From: Neisseria sicca
GTDB taxonomy: Bacteria > Pseudomonadota > Gammaproteobacteria > Burkholderiales > Neisseriaceae
Length of the DNA stretch: 64,000 nt
Assembly: GCF_003044565.1 (NCBI RefSeq)
Contig: NZ_POXG01000006.1
Coordinates: forward strand, 1 to 64,000
Direction of reading: 5' to 3'
This document shows positions 1 to 9,462 of the stretch, piece by piece. Both the position numbers and the translations under genes were made by a program. The notes beneath the pieces were generated by a model. That model worked only from the letters and a program-made list of their open reading frames with translations, was not told the origin of the DNA and ran no database searches. How positions within the stretch are numbered: position 1 is the stretch's first letter; every line of letters begins with the position of its first letter.

Positions 1-505
1 CTGCCGCTAAGAAATAAGTTTAATGCCGCATTCCCAAAGGGGAATGTGCGCAACAGACCGCGTGATAAAAGGCCGTCCGATACCCTCGGGGATTCGGGCG
101 GCCTTTGTGTCGGGCGGGTATGACGTCGTGACTGTTCTTATTTCATTCAGCCGTCAGAACGGGATGCATGGAGAGGACTATGTGGAAAGGTCGTCTGAAA
201 AGGTAGCGGGCTGCAATACTGTCTTAGTATGCGCTGTGAGAACGCTCGTTATTGGAAACGGCCGCCTTGCTGGCGCACTATGCCGACTACGTCTGTGCCA
301 AAAAGGGCATTAACGTACGTTAAGGTGGCGGTGTTAGCGGATTGGGGAGCTTTAGAGGGAAAGGAAGCATCAAAAAGGCTGAGAAGAGGAGAAAAGAGGA
401 TAGATACGAGGTGATTAACGTTTCGAATTGCATGATCGGTTTCAGACGACCTCTAACATTTCCCTGTATAATCACGCTTTTGTTCAAACGCTTGTACTTT
501 TCGAC
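1..505. other. Leading intergenic region, no supported gene
   Basis: I see no convincing coding sequence before holB. The short frames here lack ribosome binding sites and recognisable motifs. The stretch holds a small hairpin (29-46, arms CATTCCC and GGGAATG), a longer terminator-like hairpin (67-107), one forward DUS near 189-200 and one reverse DUS near 440-452. It probably contains the 3' flank of a gene lying left of the window plus the holB upstream region. Confidence 0.6.
67..107. terminator. Hairpin, probable terminator of an upstream gene
   Basis: The arms AAAGGCCGTCCGA (68-80) and TCGGGCGGCCTTT (94-106) are complementary with a single G-T wobble. They carry A-rich and T-rich flanks, so the hairpin could stop transcription in either direction. 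The gene it would serve lies outside the window. Confidence 0.6.
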
Positions 506-1483
506 ATGATTTATCCGTGGCATCAAAGCCAGTGGCGGCAGCTTGCCGACCATTGGGAAAACCGTCCGAACGCTTGGCTGTTTACCGGTAAGGAAAATAC
601 CGGCAAGACGGCGTTTGCGCGGTTTGTGGCACAGGCTTTGCTGTGTGAATCGCCTCGGGAAGAACATCAGCCTTGCGGCGTATGCGCTTCGTGTCATTTG
701 TTTTCGCAAAACAGCCATCCCGATTTTTACGAACTCACTCCTGCCCCCCCCGAGGATGGTGCGGTCGGGCGAAAATTGTTGCAGATTAAAATCGATGCCG
801 TGCGCGATATTGTGGAAAACATTTATCTGACGGCTGTGCGCGGAGGATTGCGGGTGGTATTGGTGCATCCCGCTGAAAGCATGAACATGCAGGCGGCAAA
901 CGGGTTGCTCAAAGCGTTGGAAGAGCCGCCGCAATACGTTGTTTTTTTAATGGTTACGCATGCACGCGACAAACTTTTACCGACTATTAAAAGCCGTTGC
1001 CGCCAGATGGTTCTGCCCGCACCTTCGCGCGACGAAGCTTTGTCGTATCTTTGTGGAGAGGGTGTGGACGATGCGGAATCTTTACTGGCTTTTCACAGTG
1101 GTGCGCCGTTGTTTGCCCATACGCCTGAAATCGATGACTTACGCGAAGAGCTGCTCACTTTGCTTGCCGCGCCGCGCCTGTTGACGATACTCGACTACGC
1201 CGCTGCGTTCGACAAACACAAGCAGCCGTTGGCGGTCTTCATCGATTGGATGCAGAAATGGCTGTTGGATGTCGGCTTGGCGCAACAACAAATGCCGCCG
1301 CTTTATTATCCTGATTACGCGCAGGCATTGTCTCAGACGGCTTCCAAAACCGATCCGCGCCGCCTGTTTGCGCTGACGGGTCGTCTGAACGCACTCAGCC
1401 CTTACGGATACCACACCTTGAGTGTTAAAATGCAGCTTGAGTATCTGCTGACTGAATATCTCGAATTTTGGCAAAACAAATAA
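506..1483 (+). CDS. holB: DNA polymerase III subunit delta'
   Basis: This is a clamp-loader subunit of the replicative polymerase: with delta and tau/gamma it opens the beta clamp and loads it on primed DNA. The 325-residue product has a Walker-A-like loop GKENTGKT (28-35). A four-cysteine zinc module follows (C47, C57, C60, C63; CGVCASC), and an SRC sensor motif lies near 165 (IKSRCRQ). I chose ATG 506 because the upstream in-frame extension from 428 translates a reverse DUS and matches nothing in the family. The next gene, pilZ, follows after 19 bases, so the two are probably cotranscribed, as in other proteobacteria. Confidence 0.93.
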   Translation: MIYPWHQSQWRQLADHWENRPNAWLFTGKENTGKTAFARFVAQALLCESPREEHQPCGVCASCHLFSQNSHPDFYELTPAPPEDGAVGRKLLQIKIDAVRDIVENIYLTAVRGGLRVVLVHPAESMNMQAANGLLKALEEPPQYVVFLMVTHARDKLLPTIKSRCRQMVLPAPSRDEALSYLCGEGVDDAESLLAFHSGAPLFAHTPEIDDLREELLTLLAAPRLLTILDYAAAFDKHKQPLAVFIDWMQKWLLDVGLAQQQMPPLYYPDYAQALSQTASKTDPRRLFALTGRLNALSPYGYHTLSVKMQLEYLLTEYLEFWQNK

Positions 1484-1502
1484 TCAGATAAGGTAAAACA
1501 AA

Positions 1503-1859
1503 ATGGTAAACAACAATAAAGACATTCCGGCGAAAATGATGGCGTTGCAGCTCAAAGACCCGACCCTGCTCTACAACTGCTATATGCCGTTTCTCGAACA
1601 CGGCGGACTTTTCGTTCCGACCGAAGACGTATTTTCCTTGGGCGAAGACATCCTGCTTGCCGTTGAAATCGCCGATTACCCCAAACGCTTCCTGCCTACC
1701 AAAGTCGTCTGGATCAACCCTGCCCGTACTTCCGCCCACCGCCCTAAAGGCGTCGGGCTGGCATTTTCCGAACACGAAAGCTGCCTTCAGGCGAAAACCC
1801 TGATTGAAGGCGAGCTGGGACCGAAACTGCGCAGCGACCGCGTTACCTTCACGCTTTAA
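1503..1859 (+). CDS. pilZ: PilZ-domain type IV pilus protein
   Basis: The 118-residue protein is short enough to be essentially a single PilZ domain. It resembles the PilZ of type IV pilus biogenesis in Neisseria and Pseudomonas (FLEHGGLFVPT near 31-41, and KVVWINP followed by KGVGLAF). I do not see the RxxxR arginine pair used by c-di-GMP-binding PilZ proteins, which is usual for this subfamily; it works with PilB/PilF-type ATPases rather than as a nucleotide sensor. It sits between holB and the TatD gene, with the latter starting 5 bases after its stop. This holB-pilZ-tatD order is common in the family. Confidence 0.9.
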   Translation: MVNNNKDIPAKMMALQLKDPTLLYNCYMPFLEHGGLFVPTEDVFSLGEDILLAVEIADYPKRFLPTKVVWINPARTSAHRPKGVGLAFSEHESCLQAKTLIEGELGPKLRSDRVTFTL

Positions 1860-1863
1860 AATC

Positions 1864-2640
1864 ATGCATTTAATCGATTCACACTGCCATCTCAATTTCG
1901 AAGGCTTGAGCAACCGCCTGCCTGAAGTGTTCGCCAACATGGAAGAACAAAGCGTCAAGCAGGCGCTTGCCATCAGCGTAAGCAGACAGAGTTTCTCCGA
2001 AGTCTTCGACATTGCCCAAGCCAATGAACAGGTTTACTGCACCATAGGCGTCCACCCCGACAGCCAAGAAGCCGAAGAATTTACCGTCGCTGAAATGGTC
2101 GAAGCGGCAAAACACCCGAAAGTCGTCGGCATAGGCGAAACGGGCTTGGATTATTACTGGTGCAAAGGCGATTTAGCATGGCAGCACCGCCGCTTCGCCG
2201 AACACATCCAAGCTGCCAATGAAAGCGGTTTGCCCGTGATTGTCCACACCCGTGATGCCGCCGCCGATACTTTGGCAATTCTGAAAGAAGGTCAAACCAA
2301 CTCGGGCGTTATCCACTGCTTCACCGAAGATACCGCTTTTGCCAAAGCTGCCTTGGATTTGGGGCTGTACATTTCCTTCTCCGGCATTGTTACTTTCAAA
2401 AATGCCCCGCAAATTCAGGACGCCGCCAAATACGTTCCTGCGGATCGAATGCTGGTTGAAACCGATGCACCGTTTCTTGCCCCTGTTCCCAAACGCGGCA
2501 AACCCAACGAACCTTCCTATGTCCGCTACACTGCCGAGTTTGTGGCGAAACTGCGCGGCGAATCCGTAGAAACGCTTGCCGCTTACACCAGCGACAATTT
2601 CTATCGTTTGTTCAACAAAGTACCTGACATCCGTGTTTGA
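1864..2640 (+). CDS. TatD/YcfH-family metal-dependent DNase
   Basis: The 258-residue TIM-barrel metal hydrolase opens with the metal-binding HxH (H7, H9 in DSHCH). It continues with the catalytic Glu of GIGETGLDY (near 95), VIVHTRDA, GVIHCF and VETDAPFLAP, which are the hallmarks of TatD-type 3'-5' DNases. The start at 1864 follows the pilZ stop by 4 bases; an in-frame upstream extension lies inside pilZ and is not needed. The paralogue is closer to E. coli YcfH, which also follows holB. A DUS inverted pair immediately downstream probably terminates the three-gene unit. Confidence 0.9.
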   Translation: MHLIDSHCHLNFEGLSNRLPEVFANMEEQSVKQALAISVSRQSFSEVFDIAQANEQVYCTIGVHPDSQEAEEFTVAEMVEAAKHPKVVGIGETGLDYYWCKGDLAWQHRRFAEHIQAANESGLPVIVHTRDAAADTLAILKEGQTNSGVIHCFTEDTAFAKAALDLGLYISFSGIVTFKNAPQIQDAAKYVPADRMLVETDAPFLAPVPKRGKPNEPSYVRYTAEFVAKLRGESVETLAAYTSDNFYRLFNKVPDIRV

Positions 2641-2651
2641 TTCGAATGGAA

Positions 2652-2698
2652 CAAAGGTCGTCTGAAAATGCCTTAGTTGGCATTTCAGACGACCTTTT
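2652..2698. terminator. DUS inverted-pair terminator after the tatD-like gene
   Basis: A forward DUS extended by AAATGCC (from 2653) and a reverse DUS preceded by GGCATTT (to 2697) form a long hairpin ending in TTTT. It closes the holB-pilZ-tatD unit. Confidence 0.85.
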
Positions 2699-2723
2699 GA
2701 AATTTGGAATGTTTTCTATATAA

Positions 2724-2938
2724 CTGGGTTATGAGTATCAAATAGGCTCGGTAGATTTTGTCGGGCTGACAAGTGAAGATGAAGAAGTATCTATTGCAAA
2801 AGCGGGCAGAAAGTTATTGAAGGGTTTAAAATTGACAATCGGTTGTTTGTACGGATGGTGAAATTCCCATCATCTATTAAAAAGCCTTTCTATTTTAGCT
2901 GGCAATCCATTTTGTTCTATGGGCTGAGTTTCTGCTAG
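2724..2938 (+). pseudogene. Frameshifted remnant of an unidentified gene
   Basis: An open frame of 45 codons (2724-2858) with protein-like composition (GYEYQIGSVDFVGL, then EEVSIAKAGRKLLKGLK) runs into TGA. A second frame begins at about the same place (RLFVRMVKFPSSIKK) and ends in TAG at 2936-2938. A one-base shift near 2840 would join them. There is no credible start codon, and the DNA is more AT-rich than the flanks. I cannot name the family; the reading as a decayed gene is inference from composition only. Confidence 0.3.
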
Positions 2939-3058
2939 GCGGGTATCCCAGCATGAAGATGACAATTTCTTGAAAATATTTAAAGATATAGCTCTTGTTA
3001 TGCCGCTCTCCGTTCCCCTGATAAATCATACTTCTATCGACACATCGCTTTTCCAATA

Positions 3059-3724
3059 ATGAATTACGACATCACCTTTTTCACTCTGTTTCTACTCGGC
3101 TTTTTCAGCGGTACGCATTGTGTCGGAATGTGTGGCGGGTTGAGTAGTGCGTTTGCGTTGCAGCTTCCGCCGCATCTTAATCGACTGGGGCTGATTGTCC
3201 TATTGAATTTGGGACGCATCAGCAGCTATGTATTGATTGGTTTGATCGTCGGATTAGTCGGACAAATCGGTATTTCTTTGGATGATACGCGCTGGCTGCA
3301 AAACGGCCTGTATGTTGCGGCGAATGTGTTGCTGTTGCTGTTGGGACTGTATCTGGCGGGGCTTTCTACGGCGGCTACGCAAATTGAGCGCATAGGCAGA
3401 CCGATATGGAAACGTTTGAATCCGATACTGAACCGACTGCTGCCGATTAAATCCGTTCCGGCTTGTTTCGGCGTAGGCATGTTGTGGGGCTGGCTGCCTT
3501 GCGGCTTGGTGTACAGTGCCTCATTGTATGCTTTAGGCAGCGGCAATGCGGTGCAGGGCGGGCTGTATATGTTGGCTTTCGCGCTGGGAACGTTGCCGAA
3601 TTTGTTGGCGATGGGGATTTTTGCAGCGCAATTGAAAACACTTTTGCAACGCAGAGCCATCCGTTTGTGCGCCGGACTATTGGTTGCAGGCTGGGCGATT
3701 TTCCGTTTGGCGGTAATGCTTTGA
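3059..3724 (+). CDS. TauE/SafE-UreH-like integral membrane protein
   Basis: The 221-residue protein has about six hydrophobic segments and an N-terminal HCVGMCGG signature (H20-G27). That signature is typical of the UreH/TauE-SafE-like membrane domain related to DsbD. In many beta- and gamma-proteobacteria such a protein is encoded in the cytochrome cbb3 assembly cluster and is linked to copper delivery; the paired cysteine and methionine residues fit metal handling. Here it stands alone, and the cbb3 gene ccoS lies about 9 kb away. The substrate is not deducible. The start at ATG 3059 has only a weak ribosome binding site. The gene converges on dxs. Confidence 0.75.
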   Translation: MNYDITFFTLFLLGFFSGTHCVGMCGGLSSAFALQLPPHLNRLGLIVLLNLGRISSYVLIGLIVGLVGQIGISLDDTRWLQNGLYVAANVLLLLLGLYLAGLSTAATQIERIGRPIWKRLNPILNRLLPIKSVPACFGVGMLWGWLPCGLVYSASLYALGSGNAVQGGLYMLAFALGTLPNLLAMGIFAAQLKTLLQRRAIRLCAGLLVAGWAIFRLAVML

Positions 3725-3768
3725 ATCTGGCACTGAAACGCTTTTCAAAAGGGTAGGGGTTCATACAT

Positions 3769-3806
3769 TAAAGGTCGTCTGAAAATCCGTTTTCAGACGA
3801 CCTTTA
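3769..3806. terminator. DUS inverted-pair terminator between convergent genes
   Basis: Forward DUS (from 3771) and reverse DUS (to 3805) form a 16-bp perfect stem with a 4-base loop. It serves the gene at 3059 on one side and dxs on the other. Confidence 0.88.
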
Positions 3807-3849
3807 TTCATTACTTGCAACGGCGGCGTTAGTTCATCGCAGTTTCAGC

Positions 3850-5763
3850 TCAAGCTGCCGGAAGCCAGCCGCGTATGCGTTTTTCCATTGCGTCGGCACT
3901 CAAACCTAAATCATCTAAAAGTTTTTTCGGGTCGCCGTGTTCGGTTACGATGTCGGCAACGCCCAAAAGTAAAACGGGTTTGCAGATGCCGTGTTTTGCC
4001 AACACTTCCAACACCGCGCTGCCTGCGCCGCCTTGTTCGGCGTTTTCTTCAGCGGTAATGATGTAGTCGTGGCTTTGGGCGAGGCGGATGATGAGTTCCT
4101 CATCTATCGGTTTGACGAAGCGCATATCGGCGACGGTGGCGTTCAGTTTTTCGGCAACTGTCAATGCGGGGGCGACCATGCTGCCGAAGGCGATGAATGC
4201 GGTTTTCTCGCCTTGGCGGCGGACGATGCCTTTGCCGATGGCTACGGTTTCGAGGCCGTCTGAAACGGGCGTGCCAGTACCCGTGCCGCGCGGATAGCGG
4301 ACGGCGGCGGGGGCGTTTGCCTGATAGCAGGTCGAAAGCAGCAGGCGGCATTCGTTTTCATCGCTCGGTGCGGCAACAATCATGTTCGGCACGCAACGCA
4401 AGAAGCTCAAATCGTACAAACCGGCATGGGTCGGACCGTCCGCGCCGACGATGCCCGCACGGTCGACGGCAAACAAAACGGGCAGGTTTTGCAGGGCGAT
4501 GTCGTGCACCAGTTGGTCGTAGCCGCGCTGGAGGAAGGTGGAATAAATGGCGACGACGGGCTTCATGCCTTCGCATGCCAAACCGCCGGCAAAGGTAACG
4601 GCGTGCTGCTCGGCGATGCCGACGTCGAAATAACGGTCGGGGAATTGTTGTTCGAATTCAACCAGTCCGCTGCCCTCGCGCATGGCGGGGGTAATCGCTG
4701 CCAATCGGGAATCTGCCGCCGCTTGGTCGCACAGCCATTTGCCGAACACTTGCGTATAGGTTGGTTTGGCGGCGGGTTTGTTTTCTTTTTCAGACGACAT
4801 TGCGGTTTTGAGGTCGTCTGAAACGTCTTTGGGCAGGTTGGCGACGGCGTGATATTTGACGGGGTCGTTTTCGGCGAGTTTGTAGCCGTTGCCCTTTTTG
4901 GTGATGACGTGCAGTAGTTGCGGGCCTTTGCGGCCGCGCAAATCTTTCAATACGTCAACCAGATGCTCGACGTTGTGGCCGTCCACGGGGCCGGTGTAGC
5001 GGAAACCGAAGTTTTCAAACAAAGACAGCGACTGCTTGGCGTGTTCGGCTTCGCCCGCCAGCGTTTTGATTTTGTGCTCGACTTTTTGGGCAAGCTCCAT
5101 CGCGCCGGGCAGTTTGTCCAAAACCTTGCTTGATTGCGCCTTGATGGTGCTCAACACGCCGCGCATATCGCGCACGACGTTGCTGGCGAGGTATTTCGGC
5201 AGTGCGCCGACGTTGGGGGAAATCGACATTTCGTTGTCGTTGAGAATGACCAGCAGGTTCACGTCCATGTCGCCCGCGCAGTTTAAGGCCTCAAACGCCT
5301 GACCTGCCGTCATCGCGCCGTCGCCGATAATGGCGACGCTACGGTGGTCGTTGCCCAAGAGTTTGTCTGCCGCCGCCATGCCCAAAGCCGCGCCGATGGA
5401 GGTGGAGGAGTGCCCCACGCCGAAAGCGTCGTATTCGGACTCGCTGCGCTTGGGGAATCCCGCCAAGCCACCGTAGCGGCGCATGGTGTGCATTTGATCT
5501 TTGCGGCCGGTGAGGATTTTGTGTGGATAACTTTGATGGCCGACGTCCCAAACCAGCTTGTCTTCAGGCGTGTGATAGACGTAGTGCAGAGCCACCGTCA
5601 GCTCGACCGCGCCTAAGTTGCTGGCGAAATGACCGCCGGTTTGTCCGACGGAATCCAGCAGAAACTCCCGCAGCTCGGCGGCGACTTGGGGCAACTGTTT
5701 TTTATCCAGGCGGCGCAAATCTTGCGGGCTGCTGACGGTATCGAGTAGCGGAGTGTGGCTCAT
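3850..5763 (-). CDS. dxs: 1-deoxy-D-xylulose-5-phosphate synthase
   Basis: This enzyme condenses pyruvate and glyceraldehyde-3-phosphate to DXP, the entry step of the MEP isoprenoid route and a source for thiamine and pyridoxal synthesis. The 637-residue product has the thiamine-diphosphate motif [14 protein letters not shown] (near 148-161) ending in NDNEMSI. It also has the transketolase pyrimidine-domain catalytic region [18 protein letters not shown] and the C-terminal domain VRYPRGTG. Length is normal for the family. A linker near residues 315-330 ([15 protein letters not shown]) is encoded by two oppositely oriented DUS-like copies. The substrate glyceraldehyde-3-phosphate and pyruvate are the products of the Entner-Doudoroff genes at 56-59 kb. 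Confidence 0.97.
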   Translation of the reverse strand: MSHTPLLDTVSSPQDLRRLDKKQLPQVAAELREFLLDSVGQTGGHFASNLGAVELTVALHYVYHTPEDKLVWDVGHQSYPHKILTGRKDQMHTMRRYGGLAGFPKRSESEYDAFGVGHSSTSIGAALGMAAADKLLGNDHRSVAIIGDGAMTAGQAFEALNCAGDMDVNLLVILNDNEMSISPNVGALPKYLASNVVRDMRGVLSTIKAQSSKVLDKLPGAMELAQKVEHKIKTLAGEAEHAKQSLSLFENFGFRYTGPVDGHNVEHLVDVLKDLRGRKGPQLLHVITKKGNGYKLAENDPVKYHAVANLPKDVSDDLKTAMSSEKENKPAAKPTYTQVFGKWLCDQAAADSRLAAITPAMREGSGLVEFEQQFPDRYFDVGIAEQHAVTFAGGLACEGMKPVVAIYSTFLQRGYDQLVHDIALQNLPVLFAVDRAGIVGADGPTHAGLYDLSFLRCVPNMIVAAPSDENECRLLLSTCYQANAPAAVRYPRGTGTGTPVSDGLETVAIGKGIVRRQGEKTAFIAFGSMVAPALTVAEKLNATVADMRFVKPIDEELIIRLAQSHDYIITAEENAEQGGAGSAVLEVLAKHGICKPVLLLGVADIVTEHGDPKKLLDDLGLSADAMEKRIRGWLPAA

Positions 5764-5929
5764 GGTGTGTCTTTGCAGGCTTATTTGTGTATAGCGGGCA
5801 ATTATAGCAAGAGTTTAGAAAGACGTGGGTTTCCTGCCTGATCTCGGTTGCCAATGATTTGTCGGTAAAAGCAGTGTTTTGTAATGCGTGTAAAGGTCGT
5901 CTGAACATGAAATTACACGTCCCGTATGC

Positions 5930-5935
5930 TACAAT
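5930..5935 (+). promoter_or_regulatory. Possible -10 box for gmk
   Basis: TACAAT lies 30 bases upstream of the chosen gmk ATG and just after a forward DUS. No good -35 hexamer sits at the right distance, so this is a weak call. Confidence 0.35.
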
Positions 5936-5964
5936 CAGCGGATAATTCCATCGGTACCAACATC

Positions 5965-6582
5965 ATGAAACCCCATAAAAAAGGCAATATTTTCATCATC
6001 TCCGCCGCTTCCGGTACGGGCAAGACCACGCTGGTTTCCCGTCTTTTGAAAAACAACGGCGATTTGCGCGTCTCCGTATCGCACACTACCCGCCAGCCGC
6101 GCGAAGGCGAGCGGCACGGCGTGCATTATCATTTTGTTCCCAAAGAAGAATTTGAATCCTTAATTGAGCAAAAAGCCTTCCTCGAACACGCAAACGTTTT
6201 CGGCAATTATTACGGAACCAGCATCGCGGGGGTTAATTCCCTTAGTGAAGAGGGTTACGATGTGATTTTGGAAATCGACGTGCAAGGCGCGGCGCAGGTG
6301 CGCAAATCGCTGCCCGAAGCCAGCAGTATCTTCATCCTGCCGCCTTCGTTCGAAGTCCTTGCCGAACGCCTTAACGGGCGCGGCACCGACAGCGAGGAAG
6401 TTATCCAAACCCGCCTCTCCAAAGCGCGTCACGAAATCGAACAATCCGTCCTATTTGACTATATCGTCGTCAACGATGATTTAGACAGGGCGGAAGCCGA
6501 TTTGCTTCACATCATCAAAGCAGGTCGTCTGAAAAAATCTTCCCAGCAAGGATTTATCTCAAACCTGTTGGAAAATTCCTGA
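5965..6582 (+). CDS. gmk: Guanylate kinase
   Basis: It phosphorylates GMP to GDP with ATP. The 205-residue product from ATG 5965 begins with a P-loop (SAASGTGKTTL, about 11-21). It has the GMP-binding SHTTRQPREGE and the DVQGAAQVRK stretch. A longer in-frame start at 5926 would add 13 residues absent from the family, so I prefer 5965, which gives normal length. The C-terminal tail AGRLKKSSQ is encoded across a DUS. The order gmk-rpoZ-spoT is the classical proteobacterial arrangement and links GTP supply, RNA polymerase and (p)ppGpp control. Confidence 0.95.
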   Translation: MKPHKKGNIFIISAASGTGKTTLVSRLLKNNGDLRVSVSHTTRQPREGERHGVHYHFVPKEEFESLIEQKAFLEHANVFGNYYGTSIAGVNSLSEEGYDVILEIDVQGAAQVRKSLPEASSIFILPPSFEVLAERLNGRGTDSEEVIQTRLSKARHEIEQSVLFDYIVVNDDLDRAEADLLHIIKAGRLKKSSQQGFISNLLENS

Positions 6583-6641
6583 AAAACAGCGAAAATACGC
6601 ATTTACATTCCATCACAAATTAATAGAAAGAAAGCAAACAA

Positions 6642-6848
6642 ATGGCCCGTATCACCACTGAAGACTGCACAGGCAAAATCCCCAATCATTTCGACCTGAC
6701 CCTCGTCGCCGCCCGCCGCGCACGCCAGCTTGAAAACGGCAACGCCCCTATGGTTGACGACATCCGCAACAACAAACCGACCGTTACCGCCCTGCGCGAA
6801 ATCGCCGCCGGTCAAATCGGTACCGAACTGCTGACCCGCAACAAATAA
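6642..6848 (+). CDS. rpoZ: RNA polymerase omega subunit
   Basis: The 68-residue product assists beta' folding and, in E. coli, forms part of a ppGpp binding site. Recognisable blocks are [22 protein letters not shown] and [12 protein letters not shown]. The gene sits 59 bases after gmk with AAAGAAAG upstream of the ATG, and 110 bases before spoT. A short length (E. coli omega is 91) is typical for Neisseria. Confidence 0.95.
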   Translation: MARITTEDCTGKIPNHFDLTLVAARRARQLENGNAPMVDDIRNNKPTVTALREIAAGQIGTELLTRNK

Positions 6849-6958
6849 TACCGGCAGGCAAAATCTGCCCAACCGCCGCGCGGATTGTATCGGCGCGACA
6901 CATCCGACCGATACAGTCTGACGGCTCAAAACAAAACACACACCGAAGGCCGTCTGAA

Positions 6959-9115
6959 ATGCCCGCCCCCCAGCCCACTGCCCCCTACGACGCGCTGACT
7001 GCCGAAGCCCGCGAACTTTTGTTCCGCACCGCCTCCTATCTCAGCCCATCCGAACAGGTCGAGCTTGAAAAAGCCGTCGCCTACGCCTTTCACGCCCATG
7101 ACGGACAAACCCGTAAAAGCGGCGAACCCTACATTACCCACCCCCTTGCCGTCGCCACGCAGCTTGCGTTGTGGCACATGGACATACAAGGCTTGTGCGC
7201 GGGCGTGATGCACGACGTACTCGAAGACACGGGCGTATCCAAAATCGAAATGGCGGCAGAATTCGGCGAAACCATCTCCGAGATGGTGGACGGGCTTTCC
7301 AAACTCGAAAAACTCAAATTTGAAGATCACGCCGAGCATCAGGCGGAAAGTTTCCGCAAGCTCATTCTCGCCATGACCAAAGACGTGCGCGTGATCGTCG
7401 TCAAACTTGCCGACCGCCTGCACAATATGCGCACGCTCGGCTCCATGCGTCCCGACAAACGCCGCCGCATTGCCAAAGAAACCCTCGAAATCTACGCCCA
7501 AATCGCCAACCGCCTAGGTTTGAACAACGCTTACCAAGAGCTTCAGGATTTATCGTTTCAAAACCTCCACCCGAGCCGCTACGAAACCCTCAAAAAAGCG
7601 ATGGACAACAGCCGTAAAAACCGTCGCGACGTCGTCGGCAAGGTTCTGCGTGCTTTCAGCCAGCGTTTGGTCGGTGTGAACATCGAAGCCAAAATCAAAG
7701 GCCGGGAAAAAAACCTGTACAGCATCCATCAAAAAATGTTGGCGAAAAAATTGCGCTTTGCCGAAGTCATGGACATTTACGGCTTCCGCGTCATCGTCAA
7801 CAGCATTCCCGCGTGTTACGCCGCCCTTGGCGCGCTGCACAATCTCTATCAGCCCAAGCCCGGACGTTTCAAAGATTATATCGCCATCCCGAAAAGCAAC
7901 GGCTACCAAAGCCTGCACACGACCTTGGTCGGGCCTTACGGCTTGCCCATTGAAGTCCAAATCCGCACGCGCGAAATGGATGCCGTAGCAGAAGGCGGCA
8001 TCGCCGGACATTGGATATACAAATCCGGCGAAAACACCGTCGATCAAGCCGTCCTCCATACCAACCAATGGCTGAAAAACATCCTCGATTTGCAAGCCAG
8101 CAGCGCGAACGCCATCGAATTCCTCGAACACGTCAAAGTCGACCTGTTCCCCAACGAAGTCTATATCCTGACACCCAAAGGCAAAATCCTCACCCTGCCT
8201 AAAGGCTCGACGCCCATAGACTTCGCCTACGCCGTCCACACCGACATCGGACACAAAACCGTTGCCGCCCGCATCAACAACACCATGATGCCCCTGCGTA
8301 CTAAACTCAAAACCGGCGACTCCGTCGAAATCATCACATCCGAACACGCCAAGCCCAATCCGGCATGGCTGAATTTCACCGTTTCCAGCCGAGCGCGCAG
8401 CGCCATCCGCCAATACGTCAAAAACCTTAACCGCCACGATGCCATCATCCTCGGCGAAAACCTCCTGCAAAAAGCCCTGTCCAGCCTGTTGCCCAAAGAC
8501 GTATTGCTTTCAGACGACCTCAAAGAAAAATACCTTGCCGACCTCAACGACAAACAAACCTCGTTTGAAGAAGTCCTCTATAACGTCGGCATGGGGCACA
8601 CACTGCCCGTGTATGTCGCCATGCACATCGCCGAACTGGCAGGGCAGCACTTCGGCAGCGAAGTCAAACTCAGCCCCATCAAAGTCAACGACCAAGAAAC
8701 CGGCCGCATCCATTTTGCCGAGTGTTGCCACCCCGTCCCGGGCGACTCCGTCCGCGCCCTTTTGGTCAAAGACAAAGGCATGATTATCCACCGCGATACC
8801 TGCCCGACCCTGCTCAAATCCGATCCCGAGCAGCAGCTTGATGCGAACTGGGAAGGAATAGGCAGCCATACCTACCGCACCGGACTCAGCATCCAGTCCG
8901 AAGACTCCCACGGCCTGCTCGCCCTTATGGCGCAAGCCATCTCCAACTCCGGCGCGGACATCGAATCCGTCGAAACCCCCAACAAAGCGCTGGCAGGTAC
9001 GGAAGGGTTTGTCGAATTCAAGTTCATCATCAAAGTGAAGGACTTGGCACAAATCAACCAAATCATTCACAACCTGCACGCCATTCCCCAAGTGCGCAAA
9101 GTGGTTCGAAGCTAG
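6959..9115 (+). CDS. spoT: Bifunctional (p)ppGpp synthetase/hydrolase (SpoT/Rsh)
   Basis: The 718-residue stringent-response enzyme has an intact hydrolase domain: H61, and HD at 85-86 followed by ED at 89-90 in MHDVLEDT. It also has a synthetase domain (YGFRVIV near 275, GRFKDYIAIPKSNGYQSLHTT near 303, then the EVQIRTREMD block), a TGS domain (YILTPKGKI to DIGHK, about 401-433) and a C-terminal ACT domain. Because the HD residues are kept, it is the SpoT/Rsh type rather than monofunctional RelA. The ATG directly follows an AG-dialect DUS (AGGCCGTCTGAA). A DUS inside the gene encodes LLSDDLKEK. It is the distal gene of the gmk-rpoZ-spoT group. Confidence 0.95.
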   Translation: MPAPQPTAPYDALTAEARELLFRTASYLSPSEQVELEKAVAYAFHAHDGQTRKSGEPYITHPLAVATQLALWHMDIQGLCAGVMHDVLEDTGVSKIEMAAEFGETISEMVDGLSKLEKLKFEDHAEHQAESFRKLILAMTKDVRVIVVKLADRLHNMRTLGSMRPDKRRRIAKETLEIYAQIANRLGLNNAYQELQDLSFQNLHPSRYETLKKAMDNSRKNRRDVVGKVLRAFSQRLVGVNIEAKIKGREKNLYSIHQKMLAKKLRFAEVMDIYGFRVIVNSIPACYAALGALHNLYQPKPGRFKDYIAIPKSNGYQSLHTTLVGPYGLPIEVQIRTREMDAVAEGGIAGHWIYKSGENTVDQAVLHTNQWLKNILDLQASSANAIEFLEHVKVDLFPNEVYILTPKGKILTLPKGSTPIDFAYAVHTDIGHKTVAARINNTMMPLRTKLKTGDSVEIITSEHAKPNPAWLNFTVSSRARSAIRQYVKNLNRHDAIILGENLLQKALSSLLPKDVLLSDDLKEKYLADLNDKQTSFEEVLYNVGMGHTLPVYVAMHIAELAGQHFGSEVKLSPIKVNDQETGRIHFAECCHPVPGDSVRALLVKDKGMIIHRDTCPTLLKSDPEQQLDANWEGIGSHTYRTGLSIQSEDSHGLLALMAQAISNSGADIESVETPNKALAGTEGFVEFKFIIKVKDLAQINQIIHNLHAIPQVRKVVRS

Positions 9116-9217
9116 GGAAGAAGGGTGGTAAAGCCGATGCTGTTTTGCCGCCTGATAGGGTTTAAATCTTCTTAAAATCCAAAAGATACTTTCGCAAAAT
9201 CATCAAGACGCGCGAAA

Positions 9218-9324
9218 TATAGTGGATTAAATTTAAATCAGGACAAGGCGACGAAGCCGCAGACAGTACAAATAGTACGGCAAGGCGAGGCAACGCCGTA
9301 CTGGTTTAAATTTAATCCACTATA
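9218..9324 (+). mobile_element. Correia element (CREE/NEMIS), 107 bp form
   Basis: It has terminal inverted repeats TATAGTGGATTAAATTTAAA and its complement, flanked by TA. The internal sequence is nearly identical to the copy at 20108-20214. These non-autonomous Neisseria elements insert at TA. This copy lacks the roughly 50-base core carried by the 156-157 bp copies, which in the literature contains an IHF site. It lies between spoT and rpsU. Confidence 0.95.
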
Positions 9325-9328
9325 CGAC

Positions 9329-9372
9329 AAAGGTCGTCTGAAAACCGCCACTCAAGGTTTTCAGACGACCTT
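9329..9372. terminator. DUS inverted-pair terminator after spoT
   Basis: The stem runs from AAAGGTCGTCTGAAAACC to its complement with a short loop. It lies immediately downstream of the CREE and likely terminates spoT transcription. Confidence 0.8.
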
Positions 9373-9462
9373 CAAACTTGACAGAAACGACGCAATCAAA
9401 GATAATCCCGCAATTCATTTGCAGCCGCATCGACGGCATACCCGGCGCCAAGCCGACTTGTT

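Noticed and set aside
23-414. Two overlapping short frames at the window start
   Set aside because: They run through a terminator hairpin and a DUS and have no ribosome binding site or motif.
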